DNA of 64,000 nt. It comes from Rikenellaceae bacterium (lineage in GTDB: Bacteria; Bacteroidota; Bacteroidia; Bacteroidales; Rikenellaceae). The translations under genes were made by a program, and so were the position numbers. Below the pieces are notes generated by a model. The model had not been told where the DNA came from and did no database searches. It saw nothing but the letters and a program-made list of their open reading frames with translations. Below are positions 60,718 through 64,000 of this stretch, piece by piece. The DNA lies in assembly GCA_015060005.1 (NCBI GenBank), contig SUZI01000001.1, forward strand, positions 186,001 to 250,000. Direction: 5' to 3'. Each line of letters starts with the position of its first letter. Positions within the stretch are counted from its first letter, which is position 1.

Positions 60718-62613
60718 CTACTTAACCTCCTCGAACTCTACGTCCTCGGGCTGCTGTGCACCGCCCTGCTGCTGACCACCCTGCTGGGCGTTCTGTGCCT
60801 GCTGAGCCTGCTGCTGAGCTGAATACAAATCCTGCGATGCAGCCTGCCAAGCGTTGTTGAGCTCTGCGATAGAAGAGTCGATAGCTGCGATATCCTGGTT
60901 CTTGTGAGCCTCCTTGAGTTTAGCCAAAGCAGCCTCGATAGCCGAACGCTTGTCAGCCGAAATCTTATCGCCATACTCCTTGAGCTGCTTCTCTGTTGAG
61001 AAGATATTAGAGTCTGCTGCGTTAATCTTGTCAACACGCTCCTTCTCAGCCTTATCCTTCTCCTCGTTAGCCTTCGCCTCGTCACGCATACGCTGAATCT
61101 CCTGGTCTGTCAGACCGCTTGAAGCCTCGATACGAATCTTCTGCTCCTTGCCTGTACCCTTATCCTTTGCCGATACGCTCAAGATACCGTTGGCGTCGAT
61201 ATCGAATGTAACCTCAATCTGTGGCACGCCACGTGGGGCTGCAGGGATGCCATCGAGGTGGAAGCGACCGAGCGACTTGTTGTCGCGAGCCATAGGACGC
61301 TCACCCTGGCATACGTTAATCTCAACCGATGGCTGGTTATCCGATGCAGTCGAGAACACCTCGCTCTTGCGTGTAGGGATTGTTGTGTTAGCCTCGATGA
61401 GCTTTGTGAAGACACCATTCAATGTCTCAATACCGAGTGAGAGTGGAGTTACGTCGAGCAACAACACATCCTTAACCTCACCTGTGAGCACACCACCCTG
61501 GATAGCAGCACCGATAGCAACCACCTCGTCAGGGTTTACCGACTTGTTAGGAGTCTTGCCAAAGAACTGCTCAACCACCTGCTGGATAGCTGGGATACGT
61601 GTTGAACCACCTACGAGGATAACCTCATCGATGTCGCTTGCACTCAAACCGGCATCACGCAAAGCTATGCGGCAAGGCTCGATAGTCTTCTGCACCAAAT
61701 GGTCGCACAACTGCTCAAACTTAGCACGTGTAAGTGGCATCATCAAGTGCTGTGGGATACCATTTACAGGCATAATGTATGGGAGGTTGATCTCTGTTGT
61801 TGTTGTCGACGAAAGCTCAATCTTCGCCTTCTCGGCAGCCTCCTTCAGACGCTGCAAAGCCATTGGGTCCTGACGCAGGTCGATGTGGTGCTCCGCCTTG
61901 AACGCCTCTGCCATATAGTCAATCAACACGTGGTCGAAGTCATCGCCACCAAGGTGAGTATCACCGTTTGTAGACTTAACCTCAAATACGCCATCACCCA
62001 ACTCCAGGATAGAGATATCGAATGTACCACCACCGAGGTCGTAAACAGCCACCTTCATATCCGAATCCTTCTTATCCAGACCGTATGCCAGAGCTGCTGC
62101 TGTAGGCTCGTTGATGATACGACGCACCTTCAAACCTGCAATCTCACCAGCCTCCTTTGTAGCCTGACGCTGTGAGTCTGAGAAGTAAGCAGGAACTGTT
62201 ACCACAGCCTCTGTTACCTCCTGACCGAGGTAATCCTCAGCAGTCTTCTTCATCTTCTGGAGGATGATAGCCGAAATCTCCTGTGGAGTGTACTGACGAC
62301 CATCAATCTCCACACGTGGGGTGTTGTTGTCGCCACGCACGATTGAGTATGGAGCACGAGCTATATCGCCTGCTACGTTGTCATACTTCTCACCCATAAA
62401 ACGCTTGATAGAGAATATCGTACGCTTAGGGTTAGTGATTGCCTGACGCTTTGCAGGCTCACCCACCTTACGCTCGCCACCGTCGGTGAATGCCACGATA
62501 GAAGGTGTTGTGCGATGACCCTCAGCCGATGTGATAACCACAGGCTCGTTACCCTCCATTACAGATACACAAGAGTTTGTTGTACCCAAATCAATACCAA
62601 TAATCTTTCCCAT
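60718..62613 (-). CDS. dnaK: molecular chaperone DnaK (Hsp70)
   Basis: The 631-residue protein is complete: [18 protein letters not shown], the ATPase motifs [15 protein letters not shown] and [13 protein letters not shown], the substrate domain [15 protein letters not shown], and a Gln/Gly-rich tail ending [10 protein letters not shown]. Hsp70 folds and protects proteins with DnaJ and GrpE, which are not adjacent here. The gene is monocistronic, with its own terminator. Confidence 0.98.
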   Translation of the reverse strand: MGKIIGIDLGTTNSCVSVMEGNEPVVITSAEGHRTTPSIVAFTDGGERKVGEPAKRQAITNPKRTIFSIKRFMGEKYDNVAGDIARAPYSIVRGDNNTPRVEIDGRQYTPQEISAIILQKMKKTAEDYLGQEVTEAVVTVPAYFSDSQRQATKEAGEIAGLKVRRIINEPTAAALAYGLDKKDSDMKVAVYDLGGGTFDISILELGDGVFEVKSTNGDTHLGGDDFDHVLIDYMAEAFKAEHHIDLRQDPMALQRLKEAAEKAKIELSSTTTTEINLPYIMPVNGIPQHLMMPLTRAKFEQLCDHLVQKTIEPCRIALRDAGLSASDIDEVILVGGSTRIPAIQQVVEQFFGKTPNKSVNPDEVVAIGAAIQGGVLTGEVKDVLLLDVTPLSLGIETLNGVFTKLIEANTTIPTRKSEVFSTASDNQPSVEINVCQGERPMARDNKSLGRFHLDGIPAAPRGVPQIEVTFDIDANGILSVSAKDKGTGKEQKIRIEASSGLTDQEIQRMRDEAKANEEKDKAEKERVDKINAADSNIFSTEKQLKEYGDKISADKRSAIEAALAKLKEAHKNQDIAAIDSSIAELNNAWQAASQDLYSAQQQAQQAQNAQQGGQQQGGAQQPEDVEFEEVK

Positions 62614-62900
62614 AATTCTTTGTTTTTATTTGTTTTGTTACTATTTGCTTTGTCCTGTCAGCCCTTCTCATCGGCTGTCGCAATAGATATAAACAAAGGT
62701 TATACCAAAGATATTTTTCACGCAAAATAGTCGATTATGGCACAAATTACTGACAAAAAGCCCACCCCGACTGACAAAATGACCGACAAAATGACACAAT
62801 AGTGAATTATTTTTTAAGGTTAGGCTGATACTGATAATGAGCTGAAAACAGAGAACTAATTATGCCAACCGCAAGGATGTAAAGGAGAAAAGACAAAAAA
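62614..62900 (-). other. dnaK upstream region
   Basis: It contains a TATCTTTG -7-like box on the minus strand (plus 62706-62713), about 95 bp from the dnaK ATG, without a clear TTTG partner. Two tandem copies of gacaaaatgac lie at 62773-62783 and 62785-62795. I see no gene and no CIRCE-type inverted repeat. Confidence 0.45.
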
Positions 62901-62929
62901 ATCGGAACCTCCGTTATGGAGATTCCGAT
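62894..62929 (-). terminator. terminator of the small HTH gene
   Basis: ATCGGAAcCTCC (62901-62912) pairs with GGAGaTTCCGAT (62918-62929) with one mismatch. A T run follows on the minus strand. Confidence 0.85.
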
Positions 62930-62952
62930 ACAACATAAAAAAAAGACACTGA

Positions 62953-63219
62953 CTACTCCTCTGCAGCAACCTCTTCCTTACCCTCGTTGAGGATACGCAT
63001 TGCTGCGTCCAAGATAGCAGTATCATCCAATGTAACTACGCCACCATCAGGACCCTGCTCGATGTGGATACCTGCACAAGCCTTAGCCTCAAAGTGCTTA
63101 CCACCAAAGTAGTTACGTACTGTCTCTACATCAATACCCAGCTCGTCAGCGATACGCTGAGAGCTACCACTGGGCAACTTGTCCTTAATGCGACGCAATT
63201 CGTTAAATGTAATAATCAT
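62953..63219 (-). CDS. small helix-turn-helix DNA-binding protein
   Basis: The start at 63219 (MIITFNELRRIKDKLPSGSSQ) gives 88 residues. The frame to 63273 includes an upstream hairpin and is less likely. A helix-turn-helix is visible at about 8-35 (RRIKDKLPSGSSQRIADELG, then DVETVRNYF), followed by FGGKHFEAKACAGIHIEQGP and an acidic tail. This matches a short conserved Bacteroidota DNA-binding protein family found next to envelope or housekeeping genes. Targets are unknown. The leader contains the hairpin GGAGT/ACTCC near 63261-63276. Confidence 0.82.
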   Translation of the reverse strand: MIITFNELRRIKDKLPSGSSQRIADELGIDVETVRNYFGGKHFEAKACAGIHIEQGPDGGVVTLDDTAILDAAMRILNEGKEEVAAEE

Positions 63220-63343
63220 AATTGAACTATTTTTAGGTTTATGTTTATTAGGTTTATAGCAGGAGTCAGCCACTCCCGCACAAATTCATCATAAAATTAC
63301 TGCATTTTTTTATTATCTCCAAATTTTATTATCAAAAAATGTA

Positions 63344-63380
63344 AAAAAAGAGGTTATCAGCCCAAAAGAGCGACAACCTC
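63344..63380 (-). terminator. terminator of the Tyr/Asn/Gly-rich protein gene
   Basis: GAGGTT (63350-63355) pairs with AACCTC (63375-63380), extended by TC/GA. Seven T follow on the minus strand. Confidence 0.75.
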
Positions 63381-63404
63381 AGACTTATAATAATAGGTAT
63401 ACTA

Positions 63405-64000
63405 CTATTTACGCTTCTCGATAAACACCTGGAACAGGAGTGGAGAGTAAGGCTGAATCTCCGTTGTTACGGTCTCCGACTCTGTTGTATCGGTGGTGTA
63501 AGAGTTATTGTAGAAATTGTTATAGTACATACTATTATAATAGTTAGGATAGTAACCATATCCGCCATAATAGCCACCGTAGCCGCCATAACCACCATAA
63601 TAGTTGTTGTAGTAGTTATTGTAGTAACCATTGCCATAATAGCTATTATAGTAGTTATAATAGTTGTAGTAGTCGTAATAGTTATTCGATGACGACGATG
63701 TCTTACGTGTTCCAGACACACCCGTAGCACCATACGCATTCGACGATGTCGTCAGGATAGCATTCCACGCACCGAGCTTGAGCTGCGGAACAGCATACTT
63801 CCAGGCATCGACATAAGAGTTGTCGCCTGCGTTATCCTCACCCGTAACGAAATCCAAGGCTGTTCCCTTATCCTCTGCTATATAATCCTCGTGCAGGATC
63901 TCCTTCACCTCGGGGATGTTGGTATCCACGATAAATCCGTCCAACAGACGTGTTACATACCATATCTTAGCGGTAGCAACCGAGTCGATAGCCTCAGCCT
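63405..64000 (-). CDS. partial protein with Tyr/Asn/Gly-rich low-complexity tail (5' end outside window)
   Basis: The frame is open to the right edge. The visible part begins EAIDSVATAKIWYVTRLLDGF, so no start is in the window (a TTG at 63944 is internal). About 198 residues are seen. A folded region (ALDFVTGEDNAGDNSYVDAWKYAVPQLKLGAWNAI) is followed by SSSSNN and about 60 residues made almost only of Tyr, Asn and Gly (NNYYDYYNYYNYYNSYYG, YGGYGGYGGYYGGYGYYP). A Thr/Glu-rich end QPYSPLLFQVFIEKRK closes the protein. I do not recognise a family. The tail resembles adhesive or phase-separating low-complexity segments. Confidence 0.8.
   Translation of the reverse strand, partial: AEAIDSVATAKIWYVTRLLDGFIVDTNIPEVKEILHEDYIAEDKGTALDFVTGEDNAGDNSYVDAWKYAVPQLKLGAWNAILTTSSNAYGATGVSGTRKTSSSSNNYYDYYNYYNYYNSYYGNGYYNNYYNNYYGGYGGYGGYYGGYGYYPNYYNSMYYNNFYNNSYTTDTTESETVTTEIQPYSPLLFQVFIEKRK

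Overview
The window is a chromosomal segment of a gut-type Bacteroidota, most likely order Bacteroidales. I base this on SusC/SusD-type nutrient receptors, many BACON-type lipoproteins, a fused SecDF, DUF4831/DUF5009/DUF4434/DUF6562 families, and repeated promoters with a -7 box TAnnTTTG and an upstream TTTG/TTG 19-21 bp away. I cannot fix the genus. No rRNA, tRNA, CRISPR array, IS element or phage was seen.

Region 1 (1-8343, minus strand) reads as one operon: a large two-OB-fold/BACON lipoprotein, a DNA/RNA non-specific endonuclease lipoprotein, a secreted endonuclease/exonuclease/phosphatase, and a TonB-dependent receptor that runs off the left edge. It looks like a surface system that captures, cuts and imports nucleic acid. 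Region 2 (8190-11850) holds terminators, a dispersed structured element, rpmI-rplT, and a plus-strand set lolD-like / DUF2400 / trmN-like.

Region 3 (11861-36880) is dominated by a large polysaccharide-utilisation-type locus. It comprises a ROK regulator and MFS transporter, a NAGPA phosphodiester glycosidase, two paralogous TIM-barrel hydrolases, SusC, SusD, a DUF5018 lipoprotein, two SGNH esterases, a DUF5009 acyltransferase-like membrane protein, a cytoplasmic DUF4434 hydrolase, a renin-binding-protein-like N-acylglucosamine 2-epimerase, a calcineurin-like phosphoesterase and an exported FAD oxidoreductase. It has almost no classical CAZymes. The enzyme set points to an acetylated N-acetylhexosamine glycan, perhaps joined by phosphodiesters. 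A divergent lipoprotein (11861-14008) shares its C-terminal domain with the DUF5018 protein of the locus.

Region 4 (36881-51874) mixes small secreted or envelope proteins, a DUF4831 protein, an AlkD-like protein, housekeeping genes (thioredoxin, radA, rseP, dxr, a degenerate LytM/M23 protein), a nucleotidyltransferase, and a large DUF6562/beta-helix surface lipoprotein. Several gene-free stretches here can fold into convincing structures: an attenuator-like leader, a promoter-driven possible ncRNA with a pseudoknot, a G9-containing leader hairpin, and a pseudoknotted 3' UTR.

Region 5 (51875-64000, all minus) carries capA-like, folP, coaE, YbbR-like, secDF, a stand-alone SecD P1-like paralogue, a GH26-like lipoprotein, dnaK, a small HTH protein, and the end of a Tyr/Asn/Gly-rich protein that enters from the right edge.

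Across the window, three elements (about 8671-8802, 36945-37152, 51703-51822) share one fold with compensatory base changes. Each follows a minus-strand stop codon and precedes a terminator.
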